In this document: positions 49,401 through 59,800 of the stretch, piece by piece | Layout: each line of letters begins with the position of its first letter | Numbering within the stretch: the stretch's first letter is position 1 | Assembly (NCBI RefSeq): GCF_000006445.2 | Contig: NC_006048.2 | Coordinates: forward strand, 248,001 to 312,000 | Origin: Debaryomyces hansenii CBS767 | Taxonomy: Eukaryota > Ascomycota > Pichiomycetes > Serinales > Debaryomycetaceae | DNA: 64,000 bases | Direction of reading: 5' to 3' | Notes under the pieces: generated by a model | Told to the model about the DNA's origin: nothing | The model's input: the letters and a program-made list of their open reading frames with translations, nothing else | Databases searched by the model: none | Program-made: the position numbers and the translations under genes

Positions 49401-50598
49401 ACTCATCATTTCTATCTTGACTCGGCGTACGTAAGCCATCCATGGTATTATCTCCAAAATTATCCTCATCATCTTCACTCTCGCTATTATTAATTATTTT
49501 CGGAGGATTCAGCTTATTCCTCAAATTAGATTGCATAACAAGTTCTCTAGCCTCGTTCAAATTGTCAGCATATCTCGATGGCGACGAAGTTTCATCCACT
49601 AAATGAAATTCGCTTTCTTCATTACTCGCAGAGGAAGGCTTTTGAGAGTTTGGGTTAGTAGATTCTAAATTTTCCCGAATATTCATAGCTCTTGCTATGT
49701 TACTTTGATTAACCTCAGAGAACTGAGAGCAAAAATCAATTTTATCGATTGTGTTTAAGTTTTTTGGTGAATCAGAAATCCTATCCGAATCAAAATTAGG
49801 AAATTCATTAAGCTCAGAGAGACTTGATGTATCATCATGCTGCAAATCATCCGTTAAAAATAGTAATTTTCCTCTTAAGCTAGATTGGTTTTCATTGATT
49901 TGCTTGAATTTCGGCCCAAAAGTCTTGTTTAGATAATTTTTTTTATCATCAAGCGAAATAGCGGTCGATTCAATCGTTGTAAACCTCTCCATCAACAATG
50001 CTATCTTTTGCTCACAGATCTGTATATATGCTTGTTGAATCAGTGTCTGACTATCAGGATTCAATTTTTGTTTCTTCTGATTTCGAGGGGCCTCCATCGT
50101 GAGATCTATCACATTTTCGTCTTCCTCTTCTTTGGGATTATTAATATTTGTAGTTTTATTGTTATTATTGGCGATATTGCCGTTACTCTCTGATTGTATG
50201 TTTGTATGCTTAGCAGGTTTAGTCGTACTATCAATATCAGACACGTTGCTAGCTCGATCTTTACTGGCTATCAGCCCTGTCTCCGGTATTGATAGAGTCT
50301 CCATATTATTTGCTGTTTGTGTAGACTGCTGCAACGGCTGATCCGATGGCGGTCGTATGTTGATCCGAGTGCTAGTAGCACCAGATTTTGGAATAGTCTG
50401 CTGTGAACCTACAGACAGATTCATCTCACCCATATGACCCGTCGCTCGAAATACTGATCCAGTGGATCCCCTGATCCCGTTATTTATACTCAGATCAGAG
50501 CCATGTCTTGCCAATATGCTAATGATCTTCGCATTGGGTATCTGGGGCTTGTTCAAGTCCACCCATTTCAAGTGTTCTGCTAAATTATTCCCAATCAT
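46495..50598 (-). CDS. SGS1: Sgs1, RecQ-family DNA helicase
   Basis: 1367 residues from the ATG at 50596-50598 (S. cerevisiae 1447). The N-terminus NNLAEHLKWVDLNKPQIP matches the Top3/Rmi1-binding segment. A long acidic disordered region (about 90-590) contains an Asp/Asn repeat. The helicase core includes Walker A MPTGGGKSLCYQ (about 650), the DEAH box (VVDEAHCVSSWG, about 760), motif VI QETGRAGRDG (about 930), a cysteine-bearing RQC region and an HRDC domain (about 1200-1270). The C-terminus is Arg/Ser/Gln-rich (RRSSQSSQRGYKSQRGRN). It unwinds DNA and dissolves recombination intermediates with Top3-Rmi1. An MCB box and two forkhead-like sites stand upstream. Confidence 0.95.
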   Translation of the reverse strand: MIGNNLAEHLKWVDLNKPQIPNAKIISILARHGSDLSINNGIRGSTGSVFRATGHMGEMNLSVGSQQTIPKSGATSTRINIRPPSDQPLQQSTQTANNMETLSIPETGLIASKDRASNVSDIDSTTKPAKHTNIQSESNGNIANNNNKTTNINNPKEEEDENVIDLTMEAPRNQKKQKLNPDSQTLIQQAYIQICEQKIALLMERFTTIESTAISLDDKKNYLNKTFGPKFKQINENQSSLRGKLLFLTDDLQHDDTSSLSELNEFPNFDSDRISDSPKNLNTIDKIDFCSQFSEVNQSNIARAMNIRENLESTNPNSQKPSSASNEESEFHLVDETSSPSRYADNLNEARELVMQSNLRNKLNPPKIINNSESEDDEDNFGDNTMDGLRTPSQDRNDEYDLGSFIEFEKQNLDNESVDESYIESQRNKHESDNSDNYTELDSDNEIDNIRLSPDVAENFGIKYNDLPNSEIDLISNIDNNNDMNDDNGNDDDNGNDDDIEEIEDFTTQLNQERELNNTEDIIEISSDDEGDANYDMFVKPSTIKNTLVETKPNPLIVSKSPLTENNLAMNVPSQHLDSDIDFSDDEDELINILNNHKPNKENIPPNSEAFIKEVYSKLNSVFKLSNFRPNQLHAISSTLNGKDVFVLMPTGGGKSLCYQLPALVKSGKTRGTTIVVSPLISLMQDQVQHLLNKNIKAGMVSSKGSASERKSTLDSFRNGQLDLVYLSPEMINASQHIQRIITKLYDMNELARVVVDEAHCVSSWGHDFRPDYKGMNYFKHNYPKVPVMALTATANEKVRMDIIHHLKMDNPILLKQSFNRLNLFYEIKWKTSNTLEWIKNYILTKQVNKTGIIYCHSKQSCEHTSEKLNEWGVNASYYHAGLSPTDRFEIQNKWQQNELQIICATIAFGMGIDKPDVRYVIHLFIPRTLEGYYQETGRAGRDGAYSECIMFYSYKDARSLQNMIQRDEELDREGKENHLAKLRQVVQYCENTTDCRRKQVLHYFNEQFNPITCNKKCDNCINSSNITIVEKDVTGYAKDILKLVKSIQDDRVTVLHCQDVFKGSNNSKIMKFGHNLNPYHGKGRALDKTDVERIFFYLLSEGCLCEYQIMKGGFASNYVKLDKQAESVLHDRKFIKINFSSESKQRSTGNATISGSVNPTNGYQFQSFVSASRIQIPSITNFTSAGVQNSDHIKHSCNELNNMRMQIMVDLSLNSAENVFNDDTLKDMAHKLPTNKRDFGKLASITKEQLNYFPQFKKLLGSLSKERKNQVPDSTPSSTTSPYFGNQQDSNDPSTWRSTYSQTENSTAYVNIKNKYSRGNRRSSQSSQRGYKSQRGRNQKTQRSQRSQRVSKPRSNQKNTPRGMPL
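49103..49145 (-). repeat. 18-bp coding tandem repeat in SGS1
   Basis: Two perfect 18-bp units (plus strand TCATCATCGTTACCATTG) and a partial third, encoding Asp/Asn/Gly repeats in the acidic linker of Sgs1. Confidence 0.85.
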
Positions 50599-52007
50599 CA
50601 ACCATCGATTACACTGTGTCCGTCGTACCTGAAGACTACTAAATGCTATCTGTTATCCAATATGACCTATATCGCTTAACGCGTAAACAAACCGCTATAG
50701 TAAACAAACGATCCTCTTAATAGCGCTCGCGATAGTCTCTTAGATCTAGCGTGTGCGATTCATAAACATAGTAGCCAAGTTTGGCCATTTCATTCTATTT
50801 TTTTCTACGCACGGTACACCGAACCATACACCAATAATATCATATTTCCCCTCCGTCTCTCGCTGGCTTTAAGCACCACACTTGATACAGACTGACATAT
50901 TTCGCGGCGTCGATTCTCCGAACTCGGGCCTTCCCGTTTAGCCCCAAACATCGCACCATCTGCCTGGAAAAACTCGGACTTACATCTTCTGATTTAGTGG
51001 TGGAGAAACTCGGATTACATAAGGCTCCATCGCAAGAGGAGTATTCTTAACCCACCCGTCTCCACTAGCTGATATTCCGGTCAGACCATGTCGTGGTGCC
51101 CGCCTATACCGAAACCACAATATCGAGCACCCTGACGAGGGCGGGGCCGAGGGTTCGTTGCATTGTTCAGTCGAATAAATATTCATCCACAATATTGGGC
51201 CACAAATCATGTCATTTTGTAAGTGGTGTTGCCGAGTTCTTATGGCTATTCGGTACCAAGCAATAAAACATCGAGTGATTTAGGCATACCCGCGCGTATT
51301 CTTGACTTGAACGTCGTTCCCATAACTTGAGCGACCGTTTGCATCCAGTTACGTGTTTAAAAGGTATGTAACTATCATACCATGGAACCTATTTCCCCCC
51401 AACTTACACAAGTTACTACATCTAAAGAGCCTTAGATATCAATAGAACTTACATACTACACTGCCATTGCTACATCCGGAAAACTATCCACGATTTGGTC
51501 GAAGAGTCAATTAAATGGAGAAGCGTAAAAATATGCCCATGGTAGGGGTACGGCTTGTGTAATGTTGTATTTCTAATTCTCCGCTTAGTTGATTTTGTAC
51601 GCAGAAGCCCATACTCCAATTAAATCTCCAAATGTATTGTGCAAAATTTTCGTGCTCTAACTTTCCCTATTAATCGACTCGACAAGACAATTACATGCTT
51701 ACCCCATTTAGCCGCAGACTGTAGAAGGGTTTTGTTATTGGTTTTGTAATTTATGTAGCAATTCTTATTACTCAACATTATCAGTCGTACTACCCTCACC
51801 TTACCAGGAAAAAAATTCCATTAGCTCCGATGCGGAACATTTATCTAACGGCCTAATATAAATAATTGCAAATACCCAAGCATTTTTAATATCAGAGATA
51901 TATTGAATTACTTTTAGATATTATTCTTTTCATTTTTACACAACATATATCGCATAATATATGTACACCCGCTATATATATATATCAAAGCACAACTATA
52001 ACAAATA
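50599..52007. promoter_or_regulatory. Divergent promoter region, SGS1 and CTH2
   Basis: 1.4 kb. ACGCGT (MCB core) at 50678-50683 lies 80 bp upstream of SGS1, overlapping GTAAACAA (50682-50689), a forkhead-type site, and a second GTAAACAAAC about 17 bp further. On the CTH2 side a TATA-like (TA)n stretch at 51973-51985 lies about 25 bp before the start. The remaining kilobase has no convincing ORF. Confidence 0.55.
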
Positions 52008-52871
52008 ATGACTGCATATCAACAAGTGCCTTTGCAAACATTGCCATTAAATGATAACATGATGGGATATCGCCAAGTGAACAACGAACAGTACCAGAAG
52101 CTTGCTGGTGTAGGTGGATTTGGGTCTGTTGAAAGTACGGGAGTCGATGTTGGAGCAGTGAAGGGTGACCTTTTGGCGGATTTATGGCTGATGCCATCGA
52201 GCCACGAGTGCGCATCTTCGACATCTAGTACTCTGAGTTCGTCGTCACCGAGCCATAATAACATGTGGAAATCACCAGCTCTGATAACACCACCATTAAT
52301 GAGCCAGGGAAATGGAAACTATGGATATTTACCTGGTGGTGGTGTAGGAAGTGCGATGCAGCCTAATTACGGGATGAGAGACAGTATAGAATACAAGCCA
52401 TTGTCGAGCAATATGGTATTTAATGACTTACCAGCATTGACTGAAGAGAATTTGATGTATGGCACGGATTCGAATTCGTTTGCATATATTGGGAGGAACT
52501 CGTCGTTGTCGGACCATTCGGACGAAATTTTCAATTTCGAACAACAGCAACTTCATCAGCAACAGCAACAGCAACAACAACAGGTATTGTTGTCTCAACA
52601 GGCAGCTCAGTATCCTAGCATTGAGCAGACACAACAACAGAAGAATAAGCAATTAAATGTGAACACACAATTGTACAAGACCGAATTATGCGCTTCCTAC
52701 ATTAAGATGGGAATATGTCCTTATGGAAATAAGTGTCAATTTGCTCATGGTGAGAACGAGCTCAAGTCGGTATCAAGACCTCCAAAATGGAGATCCAAGC
52801 CTTGTGCCAATTGGTCTAAGTTTGGCTCATGTCGTTACGGCAACAGATGTTGCTTCAAACACGGCGAATAG
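52008..52871 (+). CDS. CTH2: TIS11/Cth2-type CCCH zinc-finger RNA-binding protein
   Basis: 287 residues. Two C-terminal tandem CCCH fingers with exact C-x8-C-x5-C-x3-H spacing (CASYIKMGIC... and CANWSKFGSC...), each with the TIS11 lead-in (LYKTEL before the first, KWRSKP before the second). The fingers lie at the extreme C-terminus, as in the S. cerevisiae Cth1/Cth2 pair. The N-terminal 215 residues are Ser/Asn/Gln-rich and contain an interrupted Gln run at about 183-194. Family knowledge: such proteins bind UUAUUUAUU in 3'UTRs and destabilise mRNAs, in S. cerevisiae those of iron-using pathways. Candida albicans has one orthologue, called ZFS1. The name CTH2 here means the family and not a strict orthologue. 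Two exact ARE nonamers lie after its own stop. Confidence 0.87.
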   Translation: MTAYQQVPLQTLPLNDNMMGYRQVNNEQYQKLAGVGGFGSVESTGVDVGAVKGDLLADLWLMPSSHECASSTSSTLSSSSPSHNNMWKSPALITPPLMSQGNGNYGYLPGGGVGSAMQPNYGMRDSIEYKPLSSNMVFNDLPALTEENLMYGTDSNSFAYIGRNSSLSDHSDEIFNFEQQQLHQQQQQQQQQVLLSQQAAQYPSIEQTQQQKNKQLNVNTQLYKTELCASYIKMGICPYGNKCQFAHGENELKSVSRPPKWRSKPCANWSKFGSCRYGNRCCFKHGE

Positions 52872-53853
52872 ATGTTACGTTGGTCATTTAACAGAAAGTT
52901 TTTCAGAACATAAAAAGTACCAGTTACGGGTTCATTTGGAGTCTAGTTAGTGCAACTAGGCTAATTTATTTATTTGATTATTTATTGTTATCCAGTTAGT
53001 GATGTATCTATCTTGGTTTACGATATTCATGGGGTCCTAGATATTTATTATTAATGTTAGTTTTGGTTTTAGTTGAAACATCTAGTAAAAATGTTGGATT
53101 ATATATGCTTATATTAGCAATGTACTTAATATAATTATTGTATTACTAAATTTGTAGTAATATTCGTATCGCTTTGTCTTCTTACTCCGATTGTTTCGAT
53201 TGCTTCGGAAAAGTCTATTTTCCATCGACACCTATCACCGAATACTACTAGGTGCATATGAACATTTCACCTGGTGCAGGGATATGGCTCGCATATGAGT
53301 TGGCTACGTTGTGACCCCTCATTGCTACTTACTTGTGCACAAGGTCCTCGCTACAATTATTGAGAGCATAGTTTAGTCGAAATAGTAGTACTTTGTTACG
53401 ATTATCATTAAACCATATGCCTAACTTTAATATTGTAAACTACTCCTCTATATATAGAATAAACATAATCAACAATTCCAGTCTCAGATATTTCTAAACA
53501 TCATTATTATGTGGTGATGTGACCATGATGTTATCCACAGCGCCCTCTAAGAAACCCAAACGGATATCATAGTGAGTAAATTGCTGCAACGGATGAATTA
53601 ACTATAGCCTCTCCTCATCGACTGGTATAGTTGATAAGGAAAAAGCCTTAAATCATTGAAACTGGATAGTTTAATGCTCAATTTATATTGAAATGTTTTT
53701 CCGGGTAACATAACTGAAAATTGAGGTTGGTTACTGCACGAATTAGTATTTTTTTCATTTCAGAGACTACTCATAGATTATTACCTATAGATATTAAAGA
53801 GTAAAGAGTCAAGATCCCAAGAGACGCTTAATTTCAAATTAGATTTTGAAATA
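52872..53853. other. Intergenic, CTH2 3' end and GCN1 promoter
   Basis: 982 bp. It starts with the CTH2 3' region and its two AU-rich nonamers. The rest is the GCN1 promoter, with an A-rich leader ending GAAATAATGACT. No ORF of interest, tRNA or repeated element was seen. Confidence 0.5.
52966..52986 (+). promoter_or_regulatory. Two AU-rich nonamers in the CTH2 3' region
   Basis: TTATTTATT occurs exactly at 52966-52974 and again at 52978-52986, about 95-115 nt after the CTH2 stop, in the sense strand. This is the target sequence of TIS11-family proteins, so it suggests negative autoregulation of the mRNA. Confidence 0.7.
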
Positions 53854-56800
53854 ATGACTTCCGAAACTGATGTTACCTGGGATCAATTATCAGATATTTA
53901 TGAAAAAGAAATATTTGACTCGTTGACCAGTAAGAGAATACCATTCTTGCGAAAAGTTCAACATCTTTTAGATACTAATAAAATAACTGATGATAAACAA
54001 GAATTGCTAGAGTTATGTCAAACATTATTAAAGACATATAACTATTACCAGGATGTTAATTCAAGAAATGAGTTGTTAAAGACGTTGGAAAAAATCGTTC
54101 TTTTCAAGAATGAGTTTTTACCGGTTTTTATTAAATTTACTTATGACATTGCGGTAAAAGAAAGATCAATGGCAGTTACAGATTACTTAACTTTATTGAG
54201 TTGGATCAATAAATTTAGTATTATAACTAGTGATTTAGGAGTCAGTAACCAGGAGTTGATTGATAAAGTGGTATTGAGTCAAGCTTACTTGTTTAATAAT
54301 TGCGTTAACACAATTCTTAATGAAAGCAACCAGAGCTTCCAACACAGAAGAAGAATCAATGATTCTGTATTGCTGTCTACCAAATATTCCATCACACATA
54401 CTTTCGTTAAGCTGGATGGTTCAACTAAGGTAATTGATAATTATATTAATGCACTTACTTCTCCTTCTAATAAAGTTCCTCCAACTGTTGTGATTTCTTA
54501 TTTGGGGGTTATCTCAGATGCAATTGTCGATGCACTTCCAACATACCCTGGCCTTTTGAATCATTTGAATGAATCTGGTGGAAATGTGAAATCTTCGATT
54601 TTAAATTACTATACTAATCAAGTTTTATTAAATAAGATTCCTCCACACGATTATTCGTTAAAATTGTTCGGAAAATATATCGAATCTTCTATCAATGAAA
54701 ACGATTTTAATACTGTAATTGTGCCAGTGTTGGATAAGGCGATTTTAAGATCATCGGAAGTTTCGTTTGGATATTTAATTCCAAGACTTATTGAATTCTT
54801 AAGTAAAGACATTGATTTAAGTAATACTTTAGTTAATACAAAGCTTTTAAATAACTTTTTAAATGCATTTAAGTCGCCTAAAGAGTTAACCAGAAATGGA
54901 GCCTTTACTTCAATGGAATTATTAATTCATAATCATTTTGAAGGGGCTGCAGACGATATATTGGCCAAATTAATTGATGAATGTTTAAAGTCATTCAAAG
55001 GTACCTCGAATAATGAATCAAAATATTTAATTGTTAAGACTCTATCAATGCTTAAATTCAAAAATACTGGTATATCGTTACGGATCTTGAATGGATTATT
55101 ACCGCTAGTATCAAAAGATCAAAATGAAATTTCATTGAATGGTTTAATTAATGCCTTCATTAACCAATATTTGGACTTAATTGTCAATAATGAAGAAATT
55201 TCAGATGAAGATAATTCTAAGTTCGTCGATCAATTCAAGCTTGGTCTTAGTGATAAAAAAATGCCATTAAGACGTATCTGGTTTCTTGAATTAGGTGCAT
55301 ATGTATATAATACCATGAGAATCGTTCACAATGTGAAATTTTTACAATTAATTGAAACTTTATATCCAATTTTCATTAGCTCAATTGAAGAAGCCCAGCA
55401 ATCTCCTTTGCCAACGATTACTACTAAGGGTATATCATGCTCATATGTTTTGATAACTTTAAGCTCTTTAGTTAAAAAGAGCTTAAAGTTAATTGATGAT
55501 AAGAAGGTTTTCATCAACTCTTTACGTAATACTGAGAAGCCCTCAATTTTAACAAGCTCGAAAGTTTTCACAAAATTAACAAATCTGACTGAAATAATTT
55601 GGTTTTTGAGAGCATTAAGGGAGGCTTCTGGATATATCAACCTGCTTGATCAAAACGACAAGAATGCATATGGACATGCGTGGATTTATATGGCAATTTC
55701 AGAAAATATTCCGTATGATTTGAGGCTTCAATGTTTAAAGTTTATGGGAGATTGTTTGAATGAGAATGCTGAAGAATTTAGCAAATTAATCATAGATTCC
55801 ATTTATTGTGTCTTGATTGAAGCTGATAACCAGAAAGACCAAGAAGTGTATAGCTATAATTTCAAGTTTTTATCTCCAGTCTTATCTGTTATAACCCAAT
55901 CAAAAAATCACCATACCTCAAAGATCAGCTTGCAAAAATTATTAGTTGCAGCAAATCATGATTTAATTCCAATTAGAAATGAATGGGTCGGACTTTGTCA
56001 AAGATCAAATGTTAATATAGGTGATTTAGTTGGGAATAATTCCGATGAAATATTTGCATCTACATTAGAATTTCTTAAGAACAATGCATTTGCGGGTCTT
56101 ATATACAAGGCAGCTATTAAGTCTATGAGTATGATTTCTTTTATTAAGCCAGAAGTTTTTGGTCCAAAATTATCTGCTTTGATGTCATCCGATCTTGATA
56201 TTGATAAGATTGTTAATATTGATAACCAATCCATCCAGATTTGGCAAGGTACCGATGGTGTGCTAGTTCTTGATGTTCTCAACAATAGCTCTGATTCGAA
56301 GAGAAACGATGATAAAAATAATAGGGATTACGAGACTAGAAAATGGGAAGAGGAAATGAGGAAGGAATTAGCAAATAAAAATAAGGGGAAAATAACAAAA
56401 AAGTTAACTAAAGAAGAGCATGTCCTTGTGAATGAGCAATTGAACAAGGAATCTAATACTCGTAAAGAAGTCCAAATATTAGTCAACGATTTCCACCGCG
56501 GAATCGACATTATTAATGACTTGGTTTCTAACGCAACTCAAGTTGATAATGGGTCAGCACATTGGTATCCAGTGGCTATATCTAAAATCCTCATCTTAAC
56601 TGAGAGTAAAGTTATCCCCCAATTATTGCACGATTTACCATTAAAGTCGTTTTTGCATTTGGCAGAATTGATTTCATCGCGATTAGGTTCATTAAAAGGT
56701 TTCGTAGGAGTGGCTATTTTAAGACTCAATGGAGTTGTAGGATTAAAAGAAAATTTGCTAGAAGAACCTATTTTAAGTTTGACTTCCAGAATTTTGTTCA

Positions 56801-59800
56801 GAATTAAGTTTCTCTCTGATCAGAACCCATTGGATTCGTTATCATTATCATATATCTTGCCGTTGTTAACAAAAGTTCTTGAAAATGGTAAGATGGTGGC
56901 TATGAAGAATGCAACCAAGCAAAAAGTCACGTCGGAATTTGTTGAAGAAGATCCAGAGGAAGAACAATTATTGTTAGCTATTGAAATAATTTCCTCTCAC
57001 GCAGAAGTATTCGAAGATGATACAATTCCTAGACAGAAGATTTTGGAAGTAATATTGTCGTTAATGAGATTGCCATCAAAGGCTAAATTGTCGAAAGAAT
57101 GCTTTTTAGCCATGTGTCAACATATTTCCGTAAGTATTACTAAAAACGATTTAAAAATACTTTTTGACAATGTCATTTCGCCTGAAGTATTTGTTAGAAA
57201 TGCAGTCTTGGAAGGTATTGATTCTGAATTCGACTTAACAACAGAAATGAATTATTCCAACGAATTATGGATTGCTATACACGATAATGATCCAAATAGT
57301 GCTGAGCTTGCGAGAACAATTTGGGAAGATAACAAATTCGAGCTTAGTCAAGAAGCACCAACTCAATTGTTGCAATATGCGGGCAATAAAGACTCCGGAT
57401 TACGTTTGTCCATAGCAAATGCGATTTATTCGTCTGTATTGGCATTGCTTGATAGCAACAAGAATATATTTGAAGAAACATTGAACGAACTAATTGATCT
57501 TTATCATGTGAAAAAGAATCCACCTCCACCTGCGTTAGATAGGTTTGGCTTAGTTATTAAGTCTTCATCAGACCAAAGAGACACCTGGGAGGAAAGATCA
57601 ACAATTGCGTTAACTATAAAGCTATTGAGTCCTTTCTTTGAAAAGCAAACAATTGAGAAATTGTTCAGATTTTTGGTGGATGAAAAGGCTTTAGGTGATA
57701 AAGAAGATTTAGTCCGCCAAGAATTGCAAGAAGCTGGTGTTGAAGTTATCAAGAAACATGGGTTCACTAATATTGAAACTTTGATACCAATTTTTGAAGC
57801 TTGTCTTGCTGCAAAAGATGATGGCTCAAAAACACAAGATAATATAAGGGAATGTGTTATTATCTTATATGGTGCATTAGCACGTCATTTGGATGAATCG
57901 GATTCGAGATTGGATTTGATTGTTGATAGATTAATCAAAACTCTCGATACTCCATCCGAAGACGTTCAGTATGCTATATCTGAATGTATTGCACCATTGG
58001 TTGTTTCATTCACTCCAAAATTACAACATTATTTTGATATTTTGTTTGAAAAGTTGTTTGAGGGCAAAAATATGGCTTCAAGACGTGGTGGGGCATATGG
58101 TATTTCTGGTTTGGTGAAAGGTTCAGGAATTAAGTCATTATCGACATATGATATTATAAGAAATTTAACTGATGCCGCCGATGACAAGAAGAACTCACAA
58201 CGCCGGGAAGGTGTCTCATTCGCTTTTGAATGCTTATCTCAAAGCTTGGGTAAATTTTTTGAACCTTATGTGATCGAAATTTTGCCAATTCTCTTGAAAT
58301 CCTTAGGCGATCAAGTACCAGAGGTTCGTGAAGCGACTGATTCAGCTGCAAAGCAAATCATGAAAAACACCACCAGTTTTGGTGTTAAAAAGTTGATTCC
58401 TGTTGCGATTTCTAACTTAGATGAAATTGCATGGAGGTCTAAGAAAGGTTCAGTCGAATTGTTAGGTTCCATGGCTTATTTGGATCCCACACAATTGTCA
58501 TCATCATTGTCTACAATCGTACCTGAAATTGTAGGTGTATTAAATGATACACATAAAGAGGTTAGAAAGGCTGCTGACCAAGCTTTGAAGAGGTTCGGTG
58601 AAGTTATTCGTAACCCAGAAATTCAAGCCATTGTACCAGATTTGATAAATGCAATTGGTGATCCAACGAAATATACTGAATCTGCGTTAGATAAATTAAT
58701 TCAGACACAATTTGTGCATTATATCGATGGTCCTTCTTTAGCTCTTATTATCCATGTTATTCATAGAGGTATGAAAGACAGATCTGCTGCTACAAAGAAG
58801 AAAGCATGTCAAATTGTTGGCAATATGGCAATTTTAGTTGATAGTAAAGACCTTCGCCCATACTTGTCTGCTTTGGTCGGGGAATTAGAAGTTGCTATGG
58901 TTGATCCAGTACCAGGAACAAGGTCAACTGCTGCTCGTGCATTAGGTTCTTTGGTTGAAAAATTAGGAGAAGAACAATTCCCTGATTTAATTCCTCGTTT
59001 GTTAGATACTTTAAGAGATGAAACAAGGGCTGGTGATAGGCTTGGTTCTGCTCAAGCACTTTCAGAGGTTATTTCTGGTCTTGGTATTAACAAATTGGAA
59101 GAGTTATTGCCAGATATCTTATCGTCAGCATCATCCCCTCGTAATTACATTCGTGCGGGTTTCATGCCTTTGTTATTATTTTTGCCAGTTTGTTTCGGTT
59201 CTCAATTTTCACCATATTTAAATCGTATCATTCCGCCAATCTTATCAGGATTGGCTGACACAGATGAAGAAATCAGGGATACAGCATTGAGAGCGGGTAG
59301 ATTGATTGTGAAGAATTACGCTAAGAAGGCGGTTGACTTATTATTGCCAGAGTTAGAAATTGGATTATCAGACACCAATTATCGTATCCGTCTTTCTTCT
59401 GTTGAACTTACCGGTGACTTGCTATTCCAAGTTACTGGTATTTCAGGCAAAAGTGAACTTACGGAAGAGGTATCAGAATTTTCCGGTGAAGTTAACAAGA
59501 CTCTTATCGAAGTTCTTGGCCAGGATCGCCGTGACCGTATTTTATCATTATTATTTGTATGTCGTTCTGATGTTGCAGGTATTGTTCGTAGTGCCGCTGT
59601 CGATATTTGGAAAGCATTGGTTGCAAATACTCCAAGGACAGTGAAAGAAATTTTGCCATCCTTAACCCAGATAATTGTTCGCCGTTTAGCATCCTCAGAT
59701 GAGGAACAGCGTACGATCGCAGCTCAGACTCTTGGTGAAATGATTCGTCGTGTTGGTGCGAATGCTTTGGCTCAATTATTACCAACTTTGCAATCATCGT

